Shown: positions 53,698 through 62,669 of the stretch, one piece after another | Numbering within the stretch: the first letter of the stretch is position 1 | How the letters are laid out: each line of letters opens with the position of its first letter | Assembly (NCBI GenBank): GCA_031556375.1 | Contig: JAVBTA010000050.1 | Location: 4,999-68,998 of the forward strand | DNA from: BNXB01 sp031556375 | GTDB taxonomy: Bacteria; Bacteroidota; Bacteroidia; Bacteroidales; Azobacteroidaceae | Direction: 5' to 3' | DNA length: 64,000 bases | Notes under the pieces: generated by a model | The model's input: the letters and a program-made list of their open reading frames with translations, nothing else | Told to the model about the DNA's origin: nothing | Database searches by the model: none | Program-made: the position numbers and the translations under genes

Positions 53698-56301
53698 ATG
53701 AAAAACACGTTTAAACAAATGACATTATTGTTGATGTTCATAATGACAATTTCTGCTTGTCAGAAATCACAATCTTATGAATACCCGTTCCAGAATCCGG
53801 ATCTTCCAATTGATGAGCGGGTTGACGATTTACTAGGCAGACTTACTCTTGAAGAAAAAGTAGCCCAGATGATGAATAAAACCCCGGCTATCGAACGTTT
53901 GGGTATCCCTCAATACGATTGGTGGAATGAGGCTTTGCACGGAGTAGCCCGTGCCGGACATGCAACCGTTTTCCCGCAGGCTATCGCTCTGGCTGCTACT
54001 TTCGATGATCAGGCTGTTTTCGAAACATTTGATGTTATCTCAGATGAGGCTCGTGCAAAATATCATAATTATCAGGAGAATCAGGAATACGACCGCTATA
54101 AAGGATTGACTTTCTGGACTCCTAATATCAATATATTTCGTGACCCACGTTGGGGGCGCGGTATGGAAACCTATGGTGAAGATCCTTATCTTACTACAAT
54201 GATGGGAGTTGCAGCTGTAAAAGGCTTACAGGGAAATGACCCGAAATACTTCAAATCACATGCATGTGCAAAGCATTATGCTGTACATAGCGGTCCTGAA
54301 TGGAATAGACATGAGTTTAATGCGGCGGCTTCTCCTCGTGATTTGCGTGAAACTTATCTCCCGGCTTTTGAAAGCCTGGTAAAAACTGCAAATGTACAAG
54401 AAGTCATGTGTGCTTACAATAGACTCGACGGACTACCCTGTTGTGGAAGTAAACCATTGTTGACAGATATCCTGCGCAATGAATGGGGATACAAAGGAAT
54501 CGTTGTGTCTGATTGTGGTGCTATCGATGATTTTTGGCGAGAAAACCGTCACGGAACACATGAGAATGCTGCTTCTGCTTCGGTTGATGCCGTCAGATCG
54601 GGAACAGATCTTGAGTGTGGACAAAGTTATAAAGCTATTCTGGAAGCCGTAAAAGCAGGGACTATTTCTGAACAGGAATTGGATGTGTCTTTACATCGAC
54701 TATTCAAAGGTCGTTTTGAATTAGGAATGTTCGATAACGATGCTTTGGTGAAATGGAGTAAAATACCTTACTCCGTAGTTGATAGCAAAGAACACAAACA
54801 AAAGGCCCTGGAAATGGCTCAGAAAAGTATGGTGTTGCTTAAAAATGACAATCAGGTTTTACCATTGTCTAAATCGGTTAAAAAAGTCGCTGTTGTAGGT
54901 CCTAATGCTAATGATTCTGTTATGCTGTGGGCTAATTATAATGGTTTTCCTTCTTCTACAAAAACAATTCTGCAAGGTATTATTGATAAAGTTCCTGGAA
55001 CCGAAATTATTTATGAAAAAGGTTGTGAATTGACTACGGAAACGATCATTGAAGAGTTTTCCGACGCGATAACCTATAATGGAAAACCAGGTTTCGATGC
55101 GAAATATTATGATAATATCAATCTGGAAGGAGATCCAATACAAAAAGAAACTGCAAAGGCTATCCACTACACAACAACAGGAAATACTCAATTTGCCAAC
55201 AATGTATCTCTGAATAATTTCTCAGCGGCATATGCAGGTGAATTCAAGTCTCCGGTAAACGGAAAAGTAATATTCTCAATTACAGGAGATGACGGTTACC
55301 GTCTATATATCAATGATAAAATTGTTTTCGAGGATTGGAAAGCTCATGCTTCAACTACCAAAAGCATCGAAAAAGATGTGAGAAAAGGAGAAACTTATCG
55401 TTTGAAAATAGAATATTTTCAGGCCGGAGGTGATGGAAACCTGGAATTTGTTATAGGAGAAAAGAAGGCTGTTGATTTTGCAAATACGATACAAAAAATT
55501 CAGGATGCCGATGTTATTATCTTTGCCGGAGGTATTTCACCAATGCTTGAAGGAGAAGAAATGCCGGTCGAAGTCCCCGGATTCAGAAAGGGTGACCGTA
55601 CGAATATCGAACTTCCGGCTGTTCAACAACGTTTTCTGGAAGCACTGAAAAAGACCGGAAAACCGCTCGTTTTCGTGCTTTGTGCTGGTAGCGCCATCGG
55701 ATTGGATTGGGCAAATAAAAATGTCGATGCTATTTTGTGCGCGTGGTACGGGGGACAAGCTGCCGGAACTGCCATTTCCGATGTTCTTTGGGGAGATTAT
55801 AATCCTGCCGGACGTTTACCTGTAACATTCTATAAATCAATAGATCAATTAGGCGACTTTCAGGATTATTCCATGAAAGGACGTACTTATCGCTATATGC
55901 AACAAGAACCGGTATATCCTTTCGGATATGGTTTGAGCTATACAACATTCAAATACAACAAGGTAGAGTTATCTAAAAATAGTGTAAAAGTCGGAGAATC
56001 AGTCGATTTGAATGTCGAATTACAAAATGCCGGAAAACTGGACGGAGATGAAGTTGTACAGGTATATGTCAAAAATAATGCGGATACAGAAGGCCCGATC
56101 AAGGCTCTGAGAGCATTTAAACGAGTAAATGTCCAAGCTGGAGCGTCATCAAAGGTGAAAATTACTTTGCCTGCGGGAGCTTTCTCTACATATTATGATG
56201 ATTCCCAACGTATGGAAACCCGTGCTGGTCAATATTCTATCTTCGTCGGTAGTTCTTCATATGCGAAAGATCTGACTGAATTATCTTTTACAATAAATTA
56301 A
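53698..56301 (+). CDS. Glycoside hydrolase family 3 lipoprotein with inserted PA14 domain
   Basis: The 867-residue enzyme has a lipobox (LMFIMTISACQKS). The GH3 barrel has YDWWNEALHGVARAG, a KHYAVHSGPEWNRH segment that lines the site, and the nucleophile Asp272 in GIVVSDCGAIDD. The second GH3 domain is split by a PA14 domain (about residues 466-586; FDAKYYDNINLEG, GDDGYRLYINDK). A fibronectin-III-like domain ends it. This layout is that of beta-glucosidases and beta-xylosidases, which remove terminal sugars from oligosaccharides, here in the periplasm or at the surface. Substrate choice between glucoside and xyloside is not settled by sequence; the motif set leans to xylosidase-type members. 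Confidence 0.92.
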   Translation: MKNTFKQMTLLLMFIMTISACQKSQSYEYPFQNPDLPIDERVDDLLGRLTLEEKVAQMMNKTPAIERLGIPQYDWWNEALHGVARAGHATVFPQAIALAATFDDQAVFETFDVISDEARAKYHNYQENQEYDRYKGLTFWTPNINIFRDPRWGRGMETYGEDPYLTTMMGVAAVKGLQGNDPKYFKSHACAKHYAVHSGPEWNRHEFNAAASPRDLRETYLPAFESLVKTANVQEVMCAYNRLDGLPCCGSKPLLTDILRNEWGYKGIVVSDCGAIDDFWRENRHGTHENAASASVDAVRSGTDLECGQSYKAILEAVKAGTISEQELDVSLHRLFKGRFELGMFDNDALVKWSKIPYSVVDSKEHKQKALEMAQKSMVLLKNDNQVLPLSKSVKKVAVVGPNANDSVMLWANYNGFPSSTKTILQGIIDKVPGTEIIYEKGCELTTETIIEEFSDAITYNGKPGFDAKYYDNINLEGDPIQKETAKAIHYTTTGNTQFANNVSLNNFSAAYAGEFKSPVNGKVIFSITGDDGYRLYINDKIVFEDWKAHASTTKSIEKDVRKGETYRLKIEYFQAGGDGNLEFVIGEKKAVDFANTIQKIQDADVIIFAGGISPMLEGEEMPVEVPGFRKGDRTNIELPAVQQRFLEALKKTGKPLVFVLCAGSAIGLDWANKNVDAILCAWYGGQAAGTAISDVLWGDYNPAGRLPVTFYKSIDQLGDFQDYSMKGRTYRYMQQEPVYPFGYGLSYTTFKYNKVELSKNSVKVGESVDLNVELQNAGKLDGDEVVQVYVKNNADTEGPIKALRAFKRVNVQAGASSKVKITLPAGAFSTYYDDSQRMETRAGQYSIFVGSSSYAKDLTELSFTIN

Positions 56302-56310
56302 TGTGAATTC

Positions 56311-56334
56311 GATACAAAACCTGAGTTTTGTATC
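56311..56334 (+). terminator. Terminator-like hairpin after the GH3 gene
   Basis: GATACAAAAC (56311-56320) pairs perfectly with GTTTTGTATC (56325-56334) around a 4-base loop, 9 bases after the GH3 stop codon. No T run follows; instead 18-base repeats begin inside its right arm. Confidence 0.6.
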
Positions 56335-56390
56335 AAGTTTGGGCTTCGTATTAGGTTTGAACTCCGTATCAAGTTTGGGGTTCAAACCTG
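56330..56390. repeat. Three 18-base tandem repeats with nested inverted repeat
   Basis: Units starting at 56330, 56348 and 56366 share the form GTATCAAGTTTGGGCTTC; the first and third differ at one position and the middle is more diverged. The segment 56349-56365 can pair with 56377-56393 with two mismatches, so the array also folds. It lies between the GH3 gene and the porin gene. The rest of the gap (56394-56491) holds nothing clear. Confidence 0.7.
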
Positions 56391-56491
56391 ATATAAATCC
56401 CATCCTTTCTGTCGAATTAAGTACTTAAATTATTAACGGATAACATGAGGGAAATATTGCCAAATCAGGATATTTTGCCCGATTAATTAAA

Positions 56492-56538
56492 ATGTTTCAA
56501 GAAAGAAACATATTTTTAACAAAAAAACAATTACTTTG
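56492..56538 (+). promoter_or_regulatory. Promoter region and candidate operator of the porin-GH2 operon
   Basis: TTACTTTG (56531-56538) is a one-mismatch -7 element. At the -33 spacing there is no TTTG; an inverted repeat ATGTTTC / GAAACAT (56492-56498, 56505-56511) overlaps that position. It may bind a regulator. The regulator is not identified. Confidence 0.4.
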
Positions 56539-56556
56539 TCGCAAATTAATTTAATT

Positions 56557-57576
56557 ATGACAAAGCGGTCTGTTTTTCTAGTTTGGATATTTTCTTTATT
56601 TTTTTGTAACAATAACCTTGTAGCTCAAGAAAGTACAGAGAAAGAATTTGTAATAACCGGAAGTCCTATTATTACTGTTTTTGCAAATTATCATGCGGGG
56701 TTTGGTGCTAATAACGATATCTCAGGGTTCGAATTGACTCGGGCTTATCTGGGATATCAGTTTAAGTTGAGCCCGACATTGTCGGGAAAGGCGGTTCTTG
56801 ATGCAGCAGTAAGCCCGATAGAAGAACATCTGGCGTCACAAAAAAGGGAGGTTTATCTGAAAAATGCGATGTTGACATGGAAAGATAAAGGTTTTATTGT
56901 TAATGGAGGTCTGACAAGTCTGTATCAATTTAACTTGCAGGAAAAATTCTGGGGATATCGATATATCGCTCCGTCATTTCAGGATTTATATAAAATGGGA
57001 CCTAGTGCAGACCTGGGAATCACTATAGAGTATCAGTTCATACCATGGCTGTCTGCCGATTTTAGCTTTACAAATGGAGAAGGATACAGGTATCTCAATA
57101 CGGATAATAAGTATCGCTATGCTTTAGGATTAACTTTGCAACCGTTCAAAAATTTCACATTCAGAGCTTATGGTGATATTTACCAACAGTCCGGACAAGA
57201 TGAGGAGCAAAGGACATTAGCTTTTTTTGCCGGATATAAAACCGACTACTTTTCTTTAGGTGCTGAATATAACTATCAGGAAAACAATAAATGGAAAACA
57301 GGGAATAATTATTCAGGATATTCGGTTTATACTACAGTTCCGGTTAATAAGAAATGGAAGGTATTCGGTCGTTACGACAATATAGATTCAAATAACAGTA
57401 ATGATAAATCCTGGATTAGTTTTACGGGTGAAATGATGATTGCCGGTATAGAATATCAGCCAATAAAGCAATTGAAAATTGCTCCCAATTATAAATATGT
57501 CAAAGATTTCGATACGCAATTATTGACTCACGATTCCTTTCATACTGTATATCTGAATGTTTTGTTTAACTGGTAA
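56557..57576 (+). CDS. Outer-membrane porin-like beta-barrel protein
   Basis: From the ATG at 56557 the protein has 339 residues and a signal peptide ending NNNLVAQ; a TTG at 56536 lies inside the promoter and is rejected. The mature protein shows alternating beta-strands with aromatic girdles through to the last residues TVYLNVLFNW, ending in an aromatic residue as outer-membrane barrels do. The pattern ISGFELTRAYLGYQFKL recalls phosphate-selective porin (OprO/OprP) relatives. It probably lets small sugars or other solutes pass. It is first in an operon with a GH2 enzyme and another barrel protein, an alternative to SusC/D for uptake. Confidence 0.75.
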   Translation: MTKRSVFLVWIFSLFFCNNNLVAQESTEKEFVITGSPIITVFANYHAGFGANNDISGFELTRAYLGYQFKLSPTLSGKAVLDAAVSPIEEHLASQKREVYLKNAMLTWKDKGFIVNGGLTSLYQFNLQEKFWGYRYIAPSFQDLYKMGPSADLGITIEYQFIPWLSADFSFTNGEGYRYLNTDNKYRYALGLTLQPFKNFTFRAYGDIYQQSGQDEEQRTLAFFAGYKTDYFSLGAEYNYQENNKWKTGNNYSGYSVYTTVPVNKKWKVFGRYDNIDSNNSNDKSWISFTGEMMIAGIEYQPIKQLKIAPNYKYVKDFDTQLLTHDSFHTVYLNVLFNW

Positions 57577-57633
57577 ACGATTATTATCTTAAAATGGTTA
57601 TATTTGTCTCCTGAATTTAAATATGGGAGATGG

Positions 57634-60462
57634 ATGAAAAAAAATTTTGTAGTATTCTTATGTTTAACTGCTTGTTTTACATGTGTTTCAGCTCAAAGTT
57701 TAACTCGTTTGTGGACTGGTTTGAGAGCCCCGCAACCGGAAAATGAGTTGCCAAGAGGAAATGCTCCATTTCAACAGGCTCAACGAGTGCCTAAAAAAGC
57801 TACAATTGCTCAAATAATTCAGGTTCAACAAGGAGAAAATCTGTTTAATAGTGGCTGGGAATTGATTGATGGAACTTCTGTTCTTGAATCCGGAAAATCA
57901 ATTTTTGATCCTGCGTTGAATACGGATAATTGGTATAATGCGACTGTCCCGGGTACGGTATTAACTACTCTTGTTGATCTGGGAGTGTATCCCGATCCTT
58001 ATTTCGGGTTGAATAATTTGTTTATTCCGGATACTTTAAGTAGAATCGATTGGTGGTATAGAAAGAGTTTTAGTCTTACAGGACCAGACCAGGGTAAACA
58101 GATTCATCTGGTATTCGAAGGAATAAACTACATGGCAGAAGTGTTTCTTAATGGAAAGAAGCTGGGAAATATTAAGGGGGCTTTTATTCGTGGAACATTT
58201 GATATAACTAATTTAGTTCGTCGTGACGGAAAAAATAATATTCTTGCGGTGCATATTTATCCTCCGGCTAATCCGGGGATTCCTCATGAGCAATCGATGG
58301 TTGCCGGACAGGGGTTGAACGGGGGGATGTTAAGTCTTGACGGACCGACTTTTATATCTTCTATCGGTTGGGATTGGATTCCTGGTATCCGGGATCGAAA
58401 TACCGGGATCTGGCAGGATGTAAAACTGAGAATAGGAGGAGATGTCTTTATTGGAGACCCTTTGATTGTTTCAGATCTGGATCTGCCTGATACAACTTCT
58501 GCAAGGATAAAAATTTCAGTTCCCGTGAAAAATACGACCTCTAGACTGGTACGGGGAATGATGACCGCTAAAATTGAAAATATTTTAATTCAACAACCAT
58601 ATTCCTTGGGTGGGAAAGAAGAAAAAACAATTATTTTTGATCCTCAGCAATTTGTAGAACTGAATATCCGTAATCCCCGCTTATGGTGGCCTAATGGGTA
58701 CGGGAAACCGGAACTATATGATCTTATTCTGGAAGCTTCCAATACGAATACCTTGTCCGATACGAAAAAAGTCCGCTTTGGAATCCGGGAAATGTCGTAT
58801 GAATTGATGGCGCAAAATCAGGAAAAGAAAAATGTACGGTATGAATATAGTCCGGTTAATACTAAAAAACCGGGGAAACCGGTATTTAATTATGAAGATA
58901 GAGCCTTTTTTACAAAAGATAATCAATTGGCGACATTAAATCCTGAGGCTGATCTGTCCGGATTGAAAGAAATTTCTTCTGATGATCCGATGGGACCGTT
59001 CTTAGTAATTAAAGTAAATGGAGTCCGTATTTTTTGTCGAGGAGGTAATTGGGGAATGGATGATGGAATGAAGCGGGTTGGACGGGAGCGTCTGGAGCCT
59101 TATTTCCGTTTACATCAGGATGCTAATTTTAATATTATCAGAAACTGGACAGGCGAATCTACAGAAGAAGTTTTCTATTCATTATGTGATGAATACGGTC
59201 TGATGGTCTGGAACGATTTTTGGATTACAACCGATGATACTGTAGAGCCAAACGATTTCCAATTGTTTATGGATAATGCAAAAGATGCGGTGCGACGGTT
59301 CAGAAACCACCCGTCGATCGCAGTATGGTGTCCCCGGAATGAAGGGTTTGCTCCTGAAGGACTTAGCCTGATGCTTTCAGAGATGATGGCAAAAGAAGAT
59401 CCTACGCGACACTATCACGGGCAATCGAGATTCTTAAATATGGGAACAAGTGGTCCTTGGGGATATTTCAAAGATCCGTCGTTGTACTACACTCAAAATG
59501 CAAAAGGTTTCAACACGGAATTAGGCACATTTGCTATTCCGACGGCTAACACGATCCGTAAGTTTATTGCTCCGGAAGATCAATGGCCGGTCAATGATGT
59601 TTGGGCATATCACGACCTACATCATAAGTCCCAGAATTTCAAGGATTTCATGAGTGCTATCGATCGTTACGGAAAATCTGAAAGTATGGAGGATTTCTCC
59701 AGGAAAGCTCAGTTTGTAACTTATGATGCCTGGCGAAATATTCTGGAATCCTGGAATAGTAAGATGTGGAGTAATACTTCAGGACTGATTCTATGGATGA
59801 GTCATCCGGCATGGCCCAGCATGATATGGCAGACCTATACATACGACTATGAAACTCCCGGATCTTATTTTGGCGCGAAAAAAGCATGCGAACCGATCCA
59901 TATACAAAAGAATCTACCGGGTAATGATATCGTAGTTGTTAATTCCACATTAAGTGATTATAAATCTCTAACAGCGACTGTAAATTACGTGGACGTGCAC
60001 GGGAAGTCGTTTTATTCTTCAAAAACGAAGTTGGATGTTAAAGCAAATGCTCTTACTCCTTGTTTCAAACCTGCTGATATTGAATCCTTTCCAGCATTGT
60101 ATCTCGTTCGCCTGGAGTTGAAGGATAAGCAGGATAGGATATTGTCGATCAATGATTATTGGGAAACAAACGGAACAGAAGGAGCCTGGCAGGAGATAAA
60201 TAAATTGCCTGAAACAGATGTTCAGGTAAAAATAATATCCGGAAAATCAAAAGTCTTGTTGGAACTGACAAACCCATCTCAATCTATTGTTGCAGCAGTC
60301 AAATTGAGTTTAGTAGACAAAAGATCGGGAGAAGTACTGCTTCCTGCCTATTTTTCAGAAGGATATTTTAATTTATTGGGAAAAGAAAAAAGAAGGGTTG
60401 AACTTGATCCGGCAGGAAGGATGTTGGATAATTACAACATAATTGCCAAAGGATATAATTGA
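57634..60462 (+). CDS. Glycoside hydrolase family 2 enzyme (exo-beta-glucosaminidase / beta-mannosidase type)
   Basis: From the ATG at 57634 (MKKNFVVFLCLTACF) the protein has 942 residues with a signal peptide ending VSAQ; the earlier in-frame ATG at 57604 adds ten residues before it. Domains: jelly-roll sugar-binding domain (about 70-240; WYNATVPGTVLTTL), Ig-like domain, (beta/alpha)8 barrel with acid/base Glu570 in PRNEG and nucleophile Glu629 in FNTELG, and C-terminal beta domains. The WTGLRAPQ-like start and motif layout resemble CsxA-type exo-beta-glucosaminidases and beta-mannosidases. It removes terminal sugars in the periplasm. Exact specificity is open. Confidence 0.88.
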   Translation: MKKNFVVFLCLTACFTCVSAQSLTRLWTGLRAPQPENELPRGNAPFQQAQRVPKKATIAQIIQVQQGENLFNSGWELIDGTSVLESGKSIFDPALNTDNWYNATVPGTVLTTLVDLGVYPDPYFGLNNLFIPDTLSRIDWWYRKSFSLTGPDQGKQIHLVFEGINYMAEVFLNGKKLGNIKGAFIRGTFDITNLVRRDGKNNILAVHIYPPANPGIPHEQSMVAGQGLNGGMLSLDGPTFISSIGWDWIPGIRDRNTGIWQDVKLRIGGDVFIGDPLIVSDLDLPDTTSARIKISVPVKNTTSRLVRGMMTAKIENILIQQPYSLGGKEEKTIIFDPQQFVELNIRNPRLWWPNGYGKPELYDLILEASNTNTLSDTKKVRFGIREMSYELMAQNQEKKNVRYEYSPVNTKKPGKPVFNYEDRAFFTKDNQLATLNPEADLSGLKEISSDDPMGPFLVIKVNGVRIFCRGGNWGMDDGMKRVGRERLEPYFRLHQDANFNIIRNWTGESTEEVFYSLCDEYGLMVWNDFWITTDDTVEPNDFQLFMDNAKDAVRRFRNHPSIAVWCPRNEGFAPEGLSLMLSEMMAKEDPTRHYHGQSRFLNMGTSGPWGYFKDPSLYYTQNAKGFNTELGTFAIPTANTIRKFIAPEDQWPVNDVWAYHDLHHKSQNFKDFMSAIDRYGKSESMEDFSRKAQFVTYDAWRNILESWNSKMWSNTSGLILWMSHPAWPSMIWQTYTYDYETPGSYFGAKKACEPIHIQKNLPGNDIVVVNSTLSDYKSLTATVNYVDVHGKSFYSSKTKLDVKANALTPCFKPADIESFPALYLVRLELKDKQDRILSINDYWETNGTEGAWQEINKLPETDVQVKIISGKSKVLLELTNPSQSIVAAVKLSLVDKRSGEVLLPAYFSEGYFNLLGKEKRRVELDPAGRMLDNYNIIAKGYN

Positions 60463-60463
60463 A

Positions 60464-61315
60464 ATGAAAATAAGATTGTTGTTCTGTTTTATTTTAATTT
60501 CTTCGTTAACCTGTTTTGCCCAGGACTGGAGAGATGACATGGAAAAGCTAGTTTATACACCAAGATATTTTGGGGCGAATGCATTTCCTATTCCTGAAGT
60601 TCGTTCGGGGCGAATCAGTGATAAATACGAGATTGAAGTTAGGTATGATTATCACAAAGCTAAGGGAGATAAAACTCAAAATATTTTTGGGCGTTTCTTT
60701 GCTCCGTTTGGGAAAGGGGTCGCTGCTCTGGATGTGCGTTGGATCCCGTTTGAGTACTATAAAACATCGGAGGCCGTCAGAAAAGAAAGAAATGCAGTGA
60801 ATCTTAGTCCTCAGGGCGATGAAGCACATGGAGATGTGGTTGTCATTGCAATGTTCCAGTTATTAAAGAGCAAAAAATGGCTTGATGCAGAAGCTTCTTT
60901 AGGACTGAAAACAGCCAGTGGAAATATGTTGGTGGATGCGCGACACACGGATGCGGCAAGTTACTGGGTCGATATTCATCTCGGGAAAGATCTTTTTTCG
61001 AATGAAAAGCAAAAGTTGAACCTTCGACTGGCTTTGATGGGCGGATTTTATTGTTATATGACTAACAATTTGGTTCACAGGCAAAATGATGCATGGATGC
61101 TCGGAGGTGGATTTAAATTTCAGGTGGAAAATATATTCCTGGATGTTGATGTAAGAGGATTCGATGGATATTGGAATCAGGGAGACCAACCAATGCTTTT
61201 CTATACAAAGTTGAAATATGCATATAAAAATCATGCTGTCTACTTCCGTTATCAGGACGGATTACACGATTATATTTATCAAACCTATTCAGGTGGATAC
61301 GCTTTCAGTTTTTGA
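60464..61315 (+). CDS. Predicted outer-membrane beta-barrel protein of unknown function
   Basis: From the ATG at 60464, one base after the GH2 stop codon, the protein has 283 residues and a signal peptide (LLFCFILISSLTCFAQ). The remainder alternates short strands and charged turns (LDAEASLGLKTASGN, LNLRLALMGGFYCYMTN, VYFRYQDGLHDYIYQTY) and ends GGYAFSF, the terminal-Phe pattern of outer-membrane barrels. No catalytic motif is seen. Its tight coupling to the GH2 gene suggests it helps move the GH2 substrate or product, or anchors the enzyme. Family not recognised. Confidence 0.65.
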   Translation: MKIRLLFCFILISSLTCFAQDWRDDMEKLVYTPRYFGANAFPIPEVRSGRISDKYEIEVRYDYHKAKGDKTQNIFGRFFAPFGKGVAALDVRWIPFEYYKTSEAVRKERNAVNLSPQGDEAHGDVVVIAMFQLLKSKKWLDAEASLGLKTASGNMLVDARHTDAASYWVDIHLGKDLFSNEKQKLNLRLALMGGFYCYMTNNLVHRQNDAWMLGGGFKFQVENIFLDVDVRGFDGYWNQGDQPMLFYTKLKYAYKNHAVYFRYQDGLHDYIYQTYSGGYAFSF

Positions 61316-61414
61316 TTTTTCTTAATAAAGGGTGTGTATATGTGAGTAATTACTGATGTATTATATGGATAATTCTAGTTCTTATTTGAAATTCTTCTAA
61401 AAAGAGCAGCAAAA

Positions 61415-61852
61415 TTAGATATAATTTTTTTTAGAATACCCTCTGATTTCATGTTTTAAGTAGTATTTTGGTGAATTGTAGTATAAAAAACAACGCTTGT
61501 TGTCTTTCTTTGGGTAGCACCTGTTCCTAGCTGCTTTTTCTTTTTTCACCGGCAAGGTTTTTTTCTCCGGTTTCGGGGATGTTCTCAGCAATGTCCCGGC
61601 TTTTACTATTGCTTCATGTTTTGTTATATTTTCCTTCAACATGATAAAGTCGATTACATCCATGCTTTTACCGTGGGTTTTGCAGTTGGAAGAAAAACCG
61701 TAGGCTGCATTGGTCTTCGGGTAGATTTGCATGCTCGGTGTCCTGTCCGGATGGAACGGGCAACAGATACGGTAGTTCCCATATACCCGTAGGCCATAGT
61801 GTTGTAAAACTACTCCGATGCTTAAACCCGATTTAATTTCCGGTATCTCCAT
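61415..61852 (-). pseudogene. Truncated CHC2 zinc-finger primase-like protein
   Basis: The 145-residue open frame starts MEIPEIKSGL and has a CHC2-type primase zinc finger: CCPFHPDRTPSMQ and FSSNCKTHGKSMDVIDF. Such zinc fingers normally head larger primase or TOPRIM-containing proteins of mobile elements. Here the sequence turns Lys/Arg-rich after about residue 95 and then into low-complexity Tyr/Lys-rich sequence that looks like a lost frame, so the catalytic part is missing. It follows the SymE-like gene by two bases on the same strand. It could instead be a small stand-alone DNA-binding protein, but decay of a mobile element is the simpler view. The 99 bases downstream (61316-61414) hold nothing clear. 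Confidence 0.6.
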
Positions 61853-61854
61853 AG

Positions 61855-62031
61855 TCAGACCGTCTTAATCTTTAATTCTTTTTCCGTTATGGTAATCTCG
61901 ATTTTCTGGCCGATGTAAAAATCGGCCTTTTCCAACCACAAACCACTAATACTGATAACCGGTACGTGGCTGCCGATGACCCGGGGCTCGTATTTGCTGT
62001 GCATCTTACTGCTTTTGACTGTCTTATCCAT
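61855..62031 (-). CDS. SymE-like small protein (58 residues)
   Basis: On the minus strand an ATG at 62031 opens a 58-residue frame that ends at 61855. It matches the SymE toxin domain (AbrB-like fold): HVPVISISGLWLEKADFYIG followed by QKIEITITEKELKIK fits the family's core pattern of a strand, GxWLxxAGF-like turn, GxxVxVxv strand and final strand. In E. coli SymE is an SOS-induced toxin kept in check by an antisense RNA. No antisense RNA can be shown here, and many SymE-domain proteins lack proof of toxicity. It heads a two-gene unit with the truncated CHC2 gene (2-base gap), divergent from an XRE regulator. Confidence 0.72.
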   Translation of the reverse strand: MDKTVKSSKMHSKYEPRVIGSHVPVISISGLWLEKADFYIGQKIEITITEKELKIKTV

Positions 62032-62080
62032 AAGAAAAGTCTATTTGTGATTATTTAGAACAATGAAAAGATAAAGTAAA

Positions 62081-62102
62081 GTTCGTATACAGAACAAATA
62101 TA
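62081..62102 (-). promoter_or_regulatory. Promoter -7 element and half-palindrome upstream of the SymE-like gene
   Basis: On the minus strand TATATTTG (62102-62095) fits the -7 element, without a well-spaced -33. GTTC...GAAC (62081-62095) around GTATAC overlaps it and could bind the divergent XRE protein. Both are tentative. Confidence 0.35.
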
Positions 62103-62122
62103 TTTTCATATTTCGCTCAATA

Positions 62123-62153
62123 TTGACAATAATGTTCTTATTCCATACCTTTG
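62123..62153 (+). promoter_or_regulatory. Promoter of the XRE regulator gene
   Basis: TTG (62123-62125), 20 bases, TACCTTTG (62146-62153), 18 bases before the ATG at 62171. This rules out the in-frame codon at 62123 as the start. Confidence 0.75.
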
Positions 62154-62170
62154 TAGTCAAAAAAAACAAT

Positions 62171-62542
62171 ATGAGACTCGGAGACAGTCTGAAGAAACTC
62201 AGGGAAAGCCAGGGATATACCCAACAACAGATTGCCGACCTGATACATACCCACCGCTCGGGTTATTCCAAAATGGAGAACAACCAGCAGGAGATTCCGG
62301 TGGATTGCCTGGTGCAGATTGCCAAAAACTTCGGCATGACAGTCGACGATGTGATTTATTTCGGGGAGAAAAACGGGGTTCCGGCAGAAGTATCGGTCAG
62401 TGACAAAGCCGTGCTGGAAAAACTACAACTGATAAATGAACTGGAAGAGGAAGAAAAAAATATACTACTTAAACTCATTGAAACGTTCGTTTCCAAAAAA
62501 CGCTTCAAAGACTACCTGCAGAAAAATATCGCTGCTTTATAA
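62171..62542 (+). CDS. XRE-family helix-turn-helix regulator
   Basis: From the ATG at 62171 (MRLGDSLKKLRESQGYT) the protein has 123 residues. The HTH_3/Cro-type domain fills residues 1-65: RESQGYTQQQIADLIHTHRS is the helix-turn-helix and SKMENNQQEIPVD the adjoining turn. The C-terminal half is an acidic helical tail (INELEEEEKNILLKLIETF) that may dimerise. It is divergent from the SymE-like/CHC2 pair, a usual arrangement for a regulator of a small mobile or addiction module, and the spacer holds a possible operator. Target genes are inferred from position only. Confidence 0.88.
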   Translation: MRLGDSLKKLRESQGYTQQQIADLIHTHRSGYSKMENNQQEIPVDCLVQIAKNFGMTVDDVIYFGEKNGVPAEVSVSDKAVLEKLQLINELEEEEKNILLKLIETFVSKKRFKDYLQKNIAAL

Positions 62543-62593
62543 TCTTTTAACAATACACCATATAGGTTGTTTTTGACACATATCTGGTGCAAA

Positions 62594-62624
62594 AATCCAG
62601 GTGATCATTCAGACCACCAGGATT
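62594..62624. terminator. Bidirectional terminator-like hairpin
   Basis: AATCCAGGTG (62594-62603) pairs with CACCAGGATT (62615-62624), one mismatch, 11-base loop. It lies between the XRE gene and the convergent small membrane gene and could serve both. Confidence 0.5.
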
Positions 62625-62669
62625 CTTCTATAGATTAGTTTCGATATAATATCAAAACTTAATTTACAA

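Noticed and set aside
56330..56390. CRISPR array
   Set aside because: The three 18-base units are directly adjacent with no spacers and no cas genes are nearby.
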